A stretch of DNA of 64,000 nt, from assembly GCF_040546595.1 (NCBI RefSeq), contig NZ_JBEPOB010000001.1, forward strand, positions 503,501-567,500, given 5' to 3'. The stretch comes from Bosea sp. OAE506. Its GTDB lineage: Bacteria > Pseudomonadota > Alphaproteobacteria > Rhizobiales > Beijerinckiaceae. Positions 25,498 through 35,750 of this stretch are shown piece by piece. A model generated the notes under the pieces. It saw only the letters and a program-made list of their open reading frames with translations, was not told the DNA's origin and ran no database searches. Within the stretch, counting starts at the first letter, position 1, and each line of letters starts with the position of its first letter. Position numbers and translations under genes: made by a program.

Positions 25498-27285
25498 ATG
25501 AAAGACCAGGATCTGGGCAAGCTGATCGCCCGCGTGAAGGAGGGTGCCCTGTCGCGGCGCTCCTTCCTGAAGAAGGCTGCCGCGGTCGGCGTGGCCGCGC
25601 CTTTCGCGAACCAGCTGCTGGCCTTCAACGGCGTCGCCATGGCCAACGCCACCCTGCCCTACAAGCCGACCAAGGCCGGCGGCGGCGGGCCGCTCAAGAT
25701 CCTGCTCTGGCAGGCCCCGACGCTGCTGAACCCGCATTTCGCCAGCGGCACCAAGGACCAGATCGCCTCGCGCATCTTCTTCGAGCCGCTCGCCGGCTGG
25801 GACAAGGACGGCAACCTGATCGCGCAGCTCGCGGCGGAAATCCCCTCCAAGGCCAATGGCGGCCTCTCGGCCGACGGCAAGGAGGTGATCTGGAAGATCA
25901 AGCCGAACGTGAAGTGGCATGACGGCAAGCCGCTCACCGCCGACGACGTCCTCTTCACGTGGGAATACGCCGCCGATCCGGCGACCGCCGCCTACACCAC
26001 CGGCGCCTACAAGGACATCACGGTCGAGAAGGTGAACGACCTGACCGTCAAGGTCATCTTCAAGGAGCCGACGCCGTTCTGGGCCGACGCCTTCGTCGGC
26101 GTGACCGGCCAGATCCTGCCGAAGCATCATTTCGGCGAGTACAAGGGTGCCAAGTCCCGCGAGGCACCCGCGAACCTGAAGCCCGTCGGCACCGGCCCCT
26201 ACAAGTTCACCGACTTCAAGCCGGGCGACATCCTGACCGGCGAGCGCTTCGCCGACTACCACATCCCGAACCAGCCGCATTTCGATACGATCGAGGTGAA
26301 GGGCGGCGGTGACGCGGTTTCGGCCGCCCGCGCCGTGCTGCAGACCGGCGAATACGACTATGCCTGGAACCTCCAGGTCGAGGACGAAGTCCTCAAGCGC
26401 ATGGAGACCGGCGGTCGCGGCAAGATCAGCGCCGTGGTCTCGGGCGACATCGAGTTCATCATCCTGAACACGACGGATCCGTGGACCGAGGTCGACGGCG
26501 AGCGCTCCAGCATCAAGACCAAGCACCCGACCCTGTCGGATCCGAAGGTCCGCGAGGCGATCAACCTGCTGATCGACCGCGATTCGATCCAGAAGTTCAT
26601 CTATGGCCGCGGCGGCATCGCCACGGCGAGCTTCGTGAACCAGCCGGCGCAGTTCAAGTCGACCAAGCTCAAGTACGAGTTCAACATCGACAAGGCGAAC
26701 AAGATCCTGGACGACGCCGGCTACAAGCGCGGCTCGGACGGCATCCGCGAGAAGGACGGCAAGAAGCTCAAATACGTCTACCAGACCTCGATCAATGCCC
26801 CGCGTCAGAAGACGCAGCAGATCATCAAGCAGGCCTGCCAGCGCGCCGGCATCGACCTCGAGCTGAAGTCGGTCACCGCCTCGGTGTTTTTCTCCTCCGA
26901 CGTGGCGAACCCCGACACCTACACCAAGCTCTATGTCGACATGGAGATGTACACGACCACGCAGCCGCAGCCCGATCCGGAGCGGTTCCTCAACCAGTTC
27001 GTCTCCTGGGAAATCGCCAACAAGGAGAACAAGTGGCTGGGCCGCAACGTCTCGCGCTACTCCGATCCGGCTGCTGACGAGGCCTACAAGGCCGCCCAGA
27101 AGGAGCTCGATCCTGCCAAGCGTGCCGCGCTGCTGATCAAGGTCAACGAGATCTTCTGCGAGGCCAATGTGATCCTGCCGCTCCTGTCGCGCACCCGCGT
27201 CGCGGCGTCGCTCAACAACCTGTCGCATGATCACAGCGGCTGGGACGTCGACACCTGGAACCTTGCGGCCTGGTATCGCAGCTGA
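25498..27285 (+). CDS. ABC transporter substrate-binding protein, peptide family 5, Tat-exported
   Basis: 595 residues from the ATG at 25498 (GGAGA upstream). The N-terminus has an unmistakable Tat motif, SRRSFLKKAAAVGVAAPFA. The receptor body shows KWHDGKPLTADDVLFTWEYA and VGTGPYKFTDF. It is the periplasmic receptor of a second peptide-type transporter, followed by two permeases and a fused ATPase on the same strand. The chain is longer than copy 1 (529 residues) and clearly a different subgroup. Its ligand is unknown. Confidence 0.93.
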   Translation: MKDQDLGKLIARVKEGALSRRSFLKKAAAVGVAAPFANQLLAFNGVAMANATLPYKPTKAGGGGPLKILLWQAPTLLNPHFASGTKDQIASRIFFEPLAGWDKDGNLIAQLAAEIPSKANGGLSADGKEVIWKIKPNVKWHDGKPLTADDVLFTWEYAADPATAAYTTGAYKDITVEKVNDLTVKVIFKEPTPFWADAFVGVTGQILPKHHFGEYKGAKSREAPANLKPVGTGPYKFTDFKPGDILTGERFADYHIPNQPHFDTIEVKGGGDAVSAARAVLQTGEYDYAWNLQVEDEVLKRMETGGRGKISAVVSGDIEFIILNTTDPWTEVDGERSSIKTKHPTLSDPKVREAINLLIDRDSIQKFIYGRGGIATASFVNQPAQFKSTKLKYEFNIDKANKILDDAGYKRGSDGIREKDGKKLKYVYQTSINAPRQKTQQIIKQACQRAGIDLELKSVTASVFFSSDVANPDTYTKLYVDMEMYTTTQPQPDPERFLNQFVSWEIANKENKWLGRNVSRYSDPAADEAYKAAQKELDPAKRAALLIKVNEIFCEANVILPLLSRTRVAASLNNLSHDHSGWDVDTWNLAAWYRS

Positions 27286-27292
27286 GTGTGAC

Positions 27293-27342
27293 GGGGGCGG
27301 GCCACCGGCGCAGCCATCAGGCGCGCCGGAGGGCTCGCCCCC
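27293..27342 (+). terminator. Strong hairpin after second receptor gene (attenuator)
   Basis: GGGGGCGGGCC at 27293-27303 pairs with GGCTCGCCCCC at 27332-27342. Inside it CCGGCGC (27305) pairs with GCGCCGG (27323). The following bases are TCTTCATTTTC, a poor T-run. A second stem, ACCGCCGGT/ACCGGCGGT at 27367-27393, follows. Together they should separate abundant receptor mRNA from permease mRNA. Confidence 0.6.
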
Positions 27343-27443
27343 TCTTCATTTTCTGATGAGGCGGAAACCGCCGGTGTCCCTGAGACCGGCGGTCCGTTGT
27401 TTGTAGCGGCGCTGAGTCCGCGTTTGACGAAGAGTTTTGCTTG

Positions 27444-28403
27444 ATGGGCGCTTATCTGCTGAGGCGACTGCTGATCGCTATTCCGAGCCTGCTCGGCATC
27501 AGCCTGATCCTGTTCACGGTGCTCGCCCTGGCGCCGGGCGATCCGTTCTCTGAAATGGCCACCAACCCGAACGTGCCGCCCGAGGTGCGCGAGGCCCTGC
27601 GTGCGAGCTTCGGCCTCAACGACCCGATCATGGTGCGCTATGTGCGCTGGCTGTCGAACATGGTCCAGGGCGACTGGGGCTTCTCCTTCGCGAGCCGGAT
27701 CAATGTCGACCAGCTGATCCTGCAGCGCGTGCCGACCACGCTGTTCGTCGTCGGCTCGTCCCAGATCCTGGCGCTGTGCATCGCGCTGCCCGTCGGCATC
27801 TATGCCGCGACGCGGCCCTATTCGATCTTCGACCAGGTCGCCAACACGCTGGCCTTCGTCGGGTTCTCGCTGCCGACCTTCTTCACCGGCCTGCTGCTGA
27901 TCCTGATCTTCTCGGTCACGCTCGACTGGTTCCCCTTCGTCTATCGCTCCGACCTCGCGGCGACAGGCTGGCGCTGGTACTGGGAGATGTTCCGCCAGGC
28001 CATCATGCCGATCACGGTGCTCGGCCTGTTCCAGGCGGCCTCCTACACGCGCTATGTCCGCTCGGCGGTGCTCGACGTGATCCGGCTGGACTATGTCACC
28101 ACCGCCCGCGCCAAGGGGCTCGGCGAAAAGACCGTCACCCTGCGCCACATCACGCGCAACGCGCTGATCCCGGTGGTGACACTCGTCGCCCTGCAGATGC
28201 CGGCGGTGTTCGGCGGCGCCATCGTCACCGAGCAGATCTTCCGGATCCCCGGAATCGGTTCGCTCCTCATCGACGCGATCCTGGCCAACGACACGCCGGT
28301 CATCATGGCCGTGACCTTCGTCTTCGCCTGCCTCGTCGTCCTGTTCAATCTCATCGCGGATATCCTTTATGGCTGGCTCGACCCTCGCATCTCCTTCAGC
28401 TGA
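27444..28403 (+). CDS. ABC transporter permease, DppB/OppB type (second system)
   Basis: 319 residues from the ATG at 27444; a TTG three bases earlier is also possible. The diagnostic start is LLRRLLIAIPSLLGISLILF, then LAPGDPFSEMA. The EAA loop is LDVIRLDYVTTARAKGLGEK and the C-terminus TEQIFRIPGIGSLLIDAI. It forms the membrane channel with the DppC-type gene, with which it overlaps by 35 bases. Confidence 0.93.
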   Translation: MGAYLLRRLLIAIPSLLGISLILFTVLALAPGDPFSEMATNPNVPPEVREALRASFGLNDPIMVRYVRWLSNMVQGDWGFSFASRINVDQLILQRVPTTLFVVGSSQILALCIALPVGIYAATRPYSIFDQVANTLAFVGFSLPTFFTGLLLILIFSVTLDWFPFVYRSDLAATGWRWYWEMFRQAIMPITVLGLFQAASYTRYVRSAVLDVIRLDYVTTARAKGLGEKTVTLRHITRNALIPVVTLVALQMPAVFGGAIVTEQIFRIPGIGSLLIDAILANDTPVIMAVTFVFACLVVLFNLIADILYGWLDPRISFS

Positions 28404-29310
28404 GCCCGTGTCGGGCGCAGCTCAAACGAGCGCCGCGACCTCGCCGGGTCGCGAAACCTGGAAGCGCTTCCGTCGGCACAAGCTGGCGATGGCGAGCAGC
28501 TTCGTGCTCGGCACGCTGATCCTCGGGGTCGTCGTCGGGCCTTGGCTGTGGCCGGTGCCGATCAACGAGATCGACTTCTCGGCGCAGCTGCAGACCCCCT
28601 CGTGGAAGCACCCCTTCGGCACGGACGATCTGGGCCAGGACCTGCTGGCGCGGATGATCTATGGCGGGCGCATCTCGCTTGCTGTGGGCCTCGCGGCCAT
28701 GGTCGTCGCGACCTTTTTCGGCATCCTCATCGGCGCCATCGCCGGCATGTCGCGCGGCTATGTCGACAATTTCCTGATGTGGGTCACCGACCTGTTCCTG
28801 TCGCTGCCGCAGCTGCCGCTCCTGCTGCTGGTGATCTACTTCTTCCGTGAACAGCTGAAGGCGATGTTCGGCGTCGAGGGTGGCGTCTTCATCCTCATCG
28901 TCATCGTCATCGGCGGCCTGAAATGGATGCCGGTGGCACGACTTGTGCGTGCCCAGTTCATGTCGTTGCGCGAGAAGGAGTTCGTCGAGGCTGCCCGGGC
29001 GCATGGCGCGACCAAGTTCCGGCAGATGGTCAACCACATCCTCCCCAACGCGATCGGTCCCGTGATCGTCGCCGCGACGATCGAAGTGTCCTCGGCGATC
29101 ATCGCCGAATCGACGCTCTCGTTCCTCGGCCTCGGCTTCCCGCCGGACATCCCGACCTGGGGCCGGCTGCTGTTCGACGCAAAGGACCATCTCGACTCGG
29201 CGCCGCATTGGGCGCTGTTCCCGGGGGCCGCGATCTTCCTGACCGTGCTTTCGATCAACTTCATCGGCGACGGCCTACGCGACGCCCTCGACCCGCGCCG
29301 CGTCATCTGA
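28369..29310 (+). CDS. ABC transporter permease, DppC/OppC type (second system)
   Basis: 313 residues. A Pro/Ala/Ser-rich cytoplasmic tail of about 30 residues precedes [40 protein letters not shown] marks the DppC family. The EAA loop is [20 protein letters not shown], and [19 protein letters not shown] is near the end. The start lies inside the preceding permease gene in another frame, so translation is probably coupled. Confidence 0.93.
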   Translation: MAGSTLASPSAEPVSGAAQTSAATSPGRETWKRFRRHKLAMASSFVLGTLILGVVVGPWLWPVPINEIDFSAQLQTPSWKHPFGTDDLGQDLLARMIYGGRISLAVGLAAMVVATFFGILIGAIAGMSRGYVDNFLMWVTDLFLSLPQLPLLLLVIYFFREQLKAMFGVEGGVFILIVIVIGGLKWMPVARLVRAQFMSLREKEFVEAARAHGATKFRQMVNHILPNAIGPVIVAATIEVSSAIIAESTLSFLGLGFPPDIPTWGRLLFDAKDHLDSAPHWALFPGAAIFLTVLSINFIGDGLRDALDPRRVI

Positions 29311-29335
29311 CCCTCAACACCCGGAAGGCAATCGC

Positions 29336-31187
<1,852 letters not shown>

Positions 31188-31229
31188 TCGGGCGACGCAC
31201 CGGCTCCACCTGTGTGGACACGCTGTACC

Positions 31230-31262
31230 AAGGGACGGACGCGATCGCGTCCGTCCCTTTTT
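31230..31262 (+). terminator. Rho-independent terminator after the second peptide transporter
   Basis: A perfect 30-base palindrome (31230-31259; arms AAGGGACGGACGCGA and its complement) ends in a run of five T. It lies 42 bases past the ATPase stop and closes the 25.5-31.2 kb transcript. Confidence 0.9.
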
Positions 31263-31301
31263 CTTGGCTCCTGAAGCTGCCAGGTCGTCTCGGACACGCG
31301 G

Positions 31302-31402
31302 CGTCGTCCCGGGCTTGACCCGGGACCCATTCCGGAACGCGTCCGATCGGGGTTCAGGAATGGATCCCGGATCTCCGCTTCGCTCCGTCCGGGATGACGG
31401 CG
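31302..31402. repeat. Intergenic palindromic repeat, CGTCATCCCGG family, copy 2
   Basis: The right 42 bases match 9288-9329 at 40 of 42 positions. The left end CGTCGTCCCGGGCTTGACCC is a diverged inverted partner with its own small hairpin (CCCGGG). It lies between the terminator and the convergent Lrp gene, and contains no gene. Confidence 0.8.
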
Positions 31403-31440
31403 ATGATTCGCAGAAAACGCTCAGACCGGCGCGCTGAGAC

Positions 31441-31908
31441 TCACGGCTTCGGCAGATCCGGTACGCGATAGGCCGTGGTCGACTTGATCCGCTCCATCGC
31501 GAAGCGCGAGGTCACGTTCTTGAGCGGGATCGTCTCGATCAGCTTCTTGTAGAACGTGTCATAGGCGGCCATGTCCGCGACGACGACGCGCAGCATGTAG
31601 TCGACATCGCCCGCCATCCGGTAGAGCTCCATCACCTCCGGCATGGCCGCGACCATCTGCGCGAATTTCTCGAGCCAGGGTCCGGAATGGTCCGCCGTCT
31701 CGATCTGCACGAAGACGGTCAGCCCCAGCCCGATCTTCTCCGGCGACACCAGGGCGACGCGCTTGAGGATCACCCCCGCCTGCTCGAGCTTCTGGATCCG
31801 CTTCCAGCAGGGGGTCTGGGACAGGCCTACGCGATCGGCCAGCTCGGCGATCGAGATGTTGGCATCCCCCTGCAGCACGGTCAGGATTTTGCGGTCGATC
31901 GCGTCCAT
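31441..31908 (-). CDS. Lrp/AsnC-family transcriptional regulator
   Basis: 155 residues from the ATG at 31908; an in-frame TTG lies 18 bases upstream. The N-terminal helix-turn-helix reads DAIDRKILTVLQGDANISIA and VGLSQTPCWKRIQKLEQAGV. The RAM/AsnC ligand domain follows (FVQIETADHSGPWLEKF; GDVDYMLRVVVADMAAYD). Such regulators sense amino acids and often control the adjacent divergent genes. Here the SsuABC-type transporter starts 162 bases away on the other strand. Confidence 0.92.
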   Translation of the reverse strand: MDAIDRKILTVLQGDANISIAELADRVGLSQTPCWKRIQKLEQAGVILKRVALVSPEKIGLGLTVFVQIETADHSGPWLEKFAQMVAAMPEVMELYRMAGDVDYMLRVVVADMAAYDTFYKKLIETIPLKNVTSRFAMERIKSTTAYRVPDLPKP

Positions 31909-32002
31909 TCTGTCACACCCAGCCAATAGAGAAGATTCATGCTGTCATTAGTCATTATGAGGGGCCATTTTTCTTTTTGAACGGCGACTCTTGTATTCAG
32001 AT

Positions 32003-32017
32003 AGAAAATCCTTTTCT
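32003..32017. promoter_or_regulatory. Inverted repeat AGAAAA-TCC-TTTTCT in the Lrp/transporter divergent region
   Basis: A perfect 6+6 inverted repeat sits in an AT-rich 161-base spacer (31909-32069) between the Lrp-type regulator and the SsuA-type receptor gene. This is where an Lrp-type operator or the promoters would be expected. No clear -35/-10 pair could be assigned. Confidence 0.4.
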
Positions 32018-32069
32018 GAGACTGTCAATAGGCGTCTGCTTGGCGCTTCCGAGCTGAGGATTTTCGACC

Positions 32070-33098
32070 ATGGACCGCCGCCAGTTCCTGCTCGCAGGCT
32101 CCGCGCTCGCCGCGACCGCCGCGCTCACCCGCCCCGCTGCAGCCCAGACGGCCATTCCAGCCCGGATCGGCTACATCCCGGTCATCGGGACCGCCCCGGT
32201 CTTCGTCGCCCAGGGCGAGGGCTGGCTGAAGGACGCCGGCATCGCCGCGAGCTTCACCGTGTTCGAGTCGGGCCCGAACATGATCCAGGCCTTCGCCTCG
32301 GGGACGATCGACTTCTATGTCGCCGGCATCGCGCCGCTGGCAGTGGCCCGCTCGCGCGGCGTCGATGTCCGGGTGGTGGCCGCCACCGCCATCGCCGAGA
32401 ACGTCTTCGTCGCGGCCCCCGCGCTGGCGAAGTTCTTCACGCCCGGCACCGCGCCTGCCGCCGCCTTCAAGGCGCACAAGGCCGCGACCGGCAAGGCCGC
32501 GCGGCTGGCGACACAGCCCGCGGGCTCCGTCCCCAACACGGTGTTGCAGTACTGGCTCTGGGAGGTCGCCAAGGCCGATAAGGGCGATATCGAGGTGGTG
32601 CCCATGGGCATCGACGCGACGCAGCAGGCGGTCCTCGCCGGCGCTGTCGAGGGCGGCATCGTGCGAGAGCCGGCGCTGACCATTGTCCAGACCCGCAACC
32701 CGGGCATCAAGCTGATCGCTGGCGGGCAGGAGCTGTTCCCCGGCCAACCGGGCACGGTCGTCGCCGGCTCGGGCTCCTTCGTCACCAAGAACCCCGATGC
32801 GGTGCAGAAGCTGGTCGACAGCCTGGTGCGTGCCGCCGCCCTGATCGCCAAGGACCCGGACAAGGCCGCGCCCCATGTCGGCGCCGCGCTGGGAAAGGGC
32901 ATCGTCGACCCCGCTTTGATCCGCAAGGCCCTGGTCTCGCCGGCCTCGACCTTCGAGATCGATCCGCGCAAGATCATCGAGCCCTCGCGCGCGATGCAGG
33001 CCTATCAGGTCAAGCTCGGCTCGCTCGAGAAGGAGCTGCCTTTCGACGGGCTGTTCGAGACGCAGTTCTTCGAGCGTGCCGCCAAGGTGGCCGGCTGA
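32070..33098 (+). CDS. ABC transporter substrate-binding protein, NMT1/SsuA type
   Basis: 342 residues. The N-terminus MDRRQFLLAGSALAATAAL has a twin-arginine (DRRQFL) Tat-like signal ending in AAAQ. The body follows the sulfonate/nitrate/taurine receptor pattern: IGYIPVIGTAPVFVAQGEGW, FESGPNMIQAFASGTIDFYV and PGTVVAGSGSFVTKNPDAV. It should bind a small organic anion such as an aliphatic sulfonate. It is the first gene of a receptor-permease-ATPase set and divergent from the Lrp regulator. No desulfonating enzyme is adjacent, so the ligand is open. Confidence 0.9.
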   Translation: MDRRQFLLAGSALAATAALTRPAAAQTAIPARIGYIPVIGTAPVFVAQGEGWLKDAGIAASFTVFESGPNMIQAFASGTIDFYVAGIAPLAVARSRGVDVRVVAATAIAENVFVAAPALAKFFTPGTAPAAAFKAHKAATGKAARLATQPAGSVPNTVLQYWLWEVAKADKGDIEVVPMGIDATQQAVLAGAVEGGIVREPALTIVQTRNPGIKLIAGGQELFPGQPGTVVAGSGSFVTKNPDAVQKLVDSLVRAAALIAKDPDKAAPHVGAALGKGIVDPALIRKALVSPASTFEIDPRKIIEPSRAMQAYQVKLGSLEKELPFDGLFETQFFERAAKVAG

Positions 33099-33102
33099 GC
33101 GC

Positions 33103-33855
33103 ATGGCCTCACTGCGGGCGCCAGCCCTCGCCTTCCTGGGCCTCGTCGCCTTCCTGTTGCTGTGGGAGGCGATCCCGTTCTTCGGCATCGTCAACCCGGC
33201 CTTCCTGCCGGGGCCGAGCGCGCTGCCAAAGGCGTTCCTGTCTGAGATCCGGTCCGGCGCCTGGTTCTCGGCGATTCTCGGCTCGCTCGGCCATTACTTC
33301 ACCGGGCTGATCACCGGCTCGTTTCTGGGCGTGGCCCTGGGCGTGCTCGTCGGCATGTCGCGCACGGCGGAAGAGGCCACCGCCTGGGTGGTGCGCGTGC
33401 TGCGGCCGATTCCCGGCCTCGCCTGGGTGCCCTTCGCGATCATCTGGTTCGGGGTGAACCCCTCGGCGGCCGTCTTCATCATTGCGATTGGCGTGTTCTG
33501 GATCGTGTTCTTCGCGGCCCAGGGCGCGATCCGCGGCGTCGACCGCGACCTGATCGAAGTGGCGGACGCCTTCGGCTTCACCTCCTCCTGGCAGCGGCTC
33601 ACCAAGATCCTGCTGCCGGCCGCGATGCCCGGCATCCTCGTCGGCGTCCGGACGGCGCTGGGGCAGGCCTGGATGGCGGTGGTTGCGGCCGAGATCTTCG
33701 GCGTCGCGGGGGTGGGGCAGCGGATGATGCAGGCCTCCAGCCTGCTCGCGACCGACATCGTGGTGGTCTACATGCTGACCATGGCCGGCCTTTACGGGTT
33801 TCTCGACACCCTGTTCGTCGCCTTCCAGAAATGGGTGCTGCGTTGGAAAGCGTGA
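33103..33855 (+). CDS. ABC transporter permease, SsuC/TauC type
   Basis: 250 residues starting 5 bases after the receptor gene. About six helices are present. LWEAIPFFGIVNPAFLPGPS is the typical SsuC N-terminus and the EAA loop is RDLIEVADAFGFTSSWQRLT. RTALGQAWMAVVAAEIFG is the characteristic later segment. It forms the homodimeric channel of the importer. Its TGA overlaps the GTG proposed as the ATPase start. Confidence 0.92.
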   Translation: MASLRAPALAFLGLVAFLLLWEAIPFFGIVNPAFLPGPSALPKAFLSEIRSGAWFSAILGSLGHYFTGLITGSFLGVALGVLVGMSRTAEEATAWVVRVLRPIPGLAWVPFAIIWFGVNPSAAVFIIAIGVFWIVFFAAQGAIRGVDRDLIEVADAFGFTSSWQRLTKILLPAAMPGILVGVRTALGQAWMAVVAAEIFGVAGVGQRMMQASSLLATDIVVVYMLTMAGLYGFLDTLFVAFQKWVLRWKA

Positions 33856-34637
33856 CGGACAAGCCCGTGCTCGAGAACCCCGTGATCCAGATCCGGGGCC
33901 TCTCGCTAACCTTCACCCGCGACGGGGAGGCGACCGAGGTGCTGCGCCAGCTCGACCTCTCGGTCGCGCGCGGCGAGTTCCTCGCCATCGTCGGACCGTC
34001 GGGCGTCGGCAAGTCGACGCTGCTGCGGGTCATCGCTGGCCTCGCCAAGCCGAGCGCGGGCGAGGTCGCGATCCATGCCGCCGACAGCACGCGGCGGCCG
34101 GTGGCGCTGGTCTTTCAGGATTCGCGACTGCTGCCCTGGCGCAAGGTGATCGCCAATGTCGGCTTCGGCCTCGAGGGGCAGGCGCCTCGGACCGAGCGGC
34201 TGGCGCGGTCACAGGCGATGCTCGATCTCGTGGGGCTGGGCGCGCTGGCGCAGCGCTGGCCGCATCAGCTCTCCGGCGGGCAGCGGCAACGCGTCTCGCT
34301 GGCGCGGGCGCTCGCGGTCGAGCCCGAGATCCTGCTGATGGACGAGCCCTTCTCGGCACTCGACGCGCTGACGCGCGAGAGCCTGCAGGACGAACTGGTG
34401 CGCGTCTGGCAGCGCACCGGCAAGACCATCCTGTTCGTCACCCACGACATCGACGAGGCCGCCTATCTGGCCGACCGGGTGGTGATCCTGTCGGGTGCGC
34501 CGGGCCAGATCATCGCCGAACACCGCGTCCGCGAGCCCCATCCGCGCAAGCGCGGAGGGGCGGCAGAGGCCGACATCGTGCGCTCGATCCGTCTCGGGCT
34601 CGGTGCCGACACGGTCAGCGACGGCGCGGCGATCTGA
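33852..34637 (+). CDS. ABC transporter ATP-binding protein, SsuB/TauB type
   Basis: 261 residues if the GTG at 33852 is used; it overlaps the permease stop as GTGA with GGAAAG just before it. An ATG at 33831 in frame is an alternative start. Walker A is GPSGVGKST, the Q-loop VFQDSRLLPWRKV, signature LSGGQRQRVSLARAL, Walker B ILLMDEPFSALD and VTHDIDEAAYLA. The VFQD-LLPW segment is specific to the nitrate/sulfonate/taurine group. It energises the importer. Confidence 0.92.
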   Translation: MTDKPVLENPVIQIRGLSLTFTRDGEATEVLRQLDLSVARGEFLAIVGPSGVGKSTLLRVIAGLAKPSAGEVAIHAADSTRRPVALVFQDSRLLPWRKVIANVGFGLEGQAPRTERLARSQAMLDLVGLGALAQRWPHQLSGGQRQRVSLARALAVEPEILLMDEPFSALDALTRESLQDELVRVWQRTGKTILFVTHDIDEAAYLADRVVILSGAPGQIIAEHRVREPHPRKRGGAAEADIVRSIRLGLGADTVSDGAAI

Positions 34638-34647
34638 GCACGCAATC

Positions 34648-35655
34648 TCAGGGGCGTGCCGTCGGCACGCCCTCGCGGATCTTCTTCGAGAAGTCGGGAT
34701 CGTCGAGCGAGATCGTCCGCGCGCGTTCGCCGATCCGGGCCTGGCGGACAAGTTCGTCGAGCGGGATGTCGCTGCGCACCGCGCCGATACGCTGGAGATA
34801 GCCGGGCAGGAAGCCCGAGAGCAGCACGCGCGGATCGAGCGGCAGCGAGAATTTCCAGGCCGGCGCGACCGAGCCGACGAGCGTGTAGACGACCGTCGTG
34901 CAGTTGGTCGTCAGCGTGTTGTACCAGCGCGGCCGGCCCGCCAGTTCATTGACGTCGGCGACATAGGCCAGCAGCACATCACGCGCCTGGGCCGGTGTCG
35001 CGGCGATGCGGAAGAGCCGGACATCCTCCTTGCGGGCATGGCTGCGCAGGCCGACGAGATCGCGCTCGGGTGCCGCGACATAGGCCATTTCATAGCTGCG
35101 GAAGAAGCCGGCGAGCGCCGACCATTCCTCGCCCTTCTCGCGGCGCACCTCGATCGAGAAGGTCAAGGGCGGCTGGTCGGCGAAGGGGAAGCTGACGAGG
35201 AGATGGGCGATCGCCTCGCCCGACCAGTAGGACAGGTACAGGTCGATGCCCTCGACCTTGCTCAGGTCGAAGCGGCGGGTTTCCCAGCGCTCGTCGTAAT
35301 CCGTCTCCGTGCGCCAGTTGAAGTTGCGCAGATTGGAAACGGTCAGGACGTCGCCCTCGTGGGCAATCGCGGGCAGGCGCGCGAGCTCGGGAATCCAGGC
35401 CCGGTCATGCGAGGGGACCAGCCCGTTCCACCAGCCGAGCAGGCCGAGGAAAAGGACCGCGAAGGAGAGCGGCAGGCGCGCGGCGCCGCTCCAGAGGCCG
35501 AACGCGCCGGCGAGCCCGGCGATGCCGAAGCCGATCGCCGCGAGCGTTCCGGTCGCGCCCGGCAGCCGGAAAATCAGAAGGCCGGCGCCCCAGGTGGTGG
35601 CGCCGAGGATGCCGAGCGTGGCGAGGATACGAAGGGCGATGAGGAGGATGGCCAC
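34648..35655 (-). CDS. DUF4105 (Lnb N-terminal-like) membrane protein
   Basis: 335 residues. Three N-terminal helices within residues 1-80 anchor it in the inner membrane. The periplasmic DUF4105 domain follows: LSYWSGEAIAHLLVSFPFAD, FSIEVRREKGEEWSALAGFF, LRSHARKEDVRLF and YNTLTTNCTTVVYTL. The conserved Cys in TTNCTT sits where DUF4105 proteins keep their presumed nucleophile. A Bacteroides DUF4105 protein (Lnb) N-acylates lipoproteins; whether that extends here is uncertain, since Alphaproteobacteria normally use Lnt. It converges on the SsuB-type gene with only 10 bases between. Confidence 0.82.
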   Translation of the reverse strand: MAILLIALRILATLGILGATTWGAGLLIFRLPGATGTLAAIGFGIAGLAGAFGLWSGAARLPLSFAVLFLGLLGWWNGLVPSHDRAWIPELARLPAIAHEGDVLTVSNLRNFNWRTETDYDERWETRRFDLSKVEGIDLYLSYWSGEAIAHLLVSFPFADQPPLTFSIEVRREKGEEWSALAGFFRSYEMAYVAAPERDLVGLRSHARKEDVRLFRIAATPAQARDVLLAYVADVNELAGRPRWYNTLTTNCTTVVYTLVGSVAPAWKFSLPLDPRVLLSGFLPGYLQRIGAVRSDIPLDELVRQARIGERARTISLDDPDFSKKIREGVPTARP

Positions 35656-35750
35656 AGCGTCACCGCCCCGAGATGTGAGATGCGAAGCGCGGGCCCCCTT
35701 CCCCTACCGGAGAAAGCTGGCCCGCGCCTCGATGATAGGCCGCGAGGGCC

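Noticed and set aside
25477..27234. Long minus-strand open frame opposite the second peptide receptor
   Set aside because: Antisense shadow of a clear family-5 receptor gene; no ribosome site or motifs.
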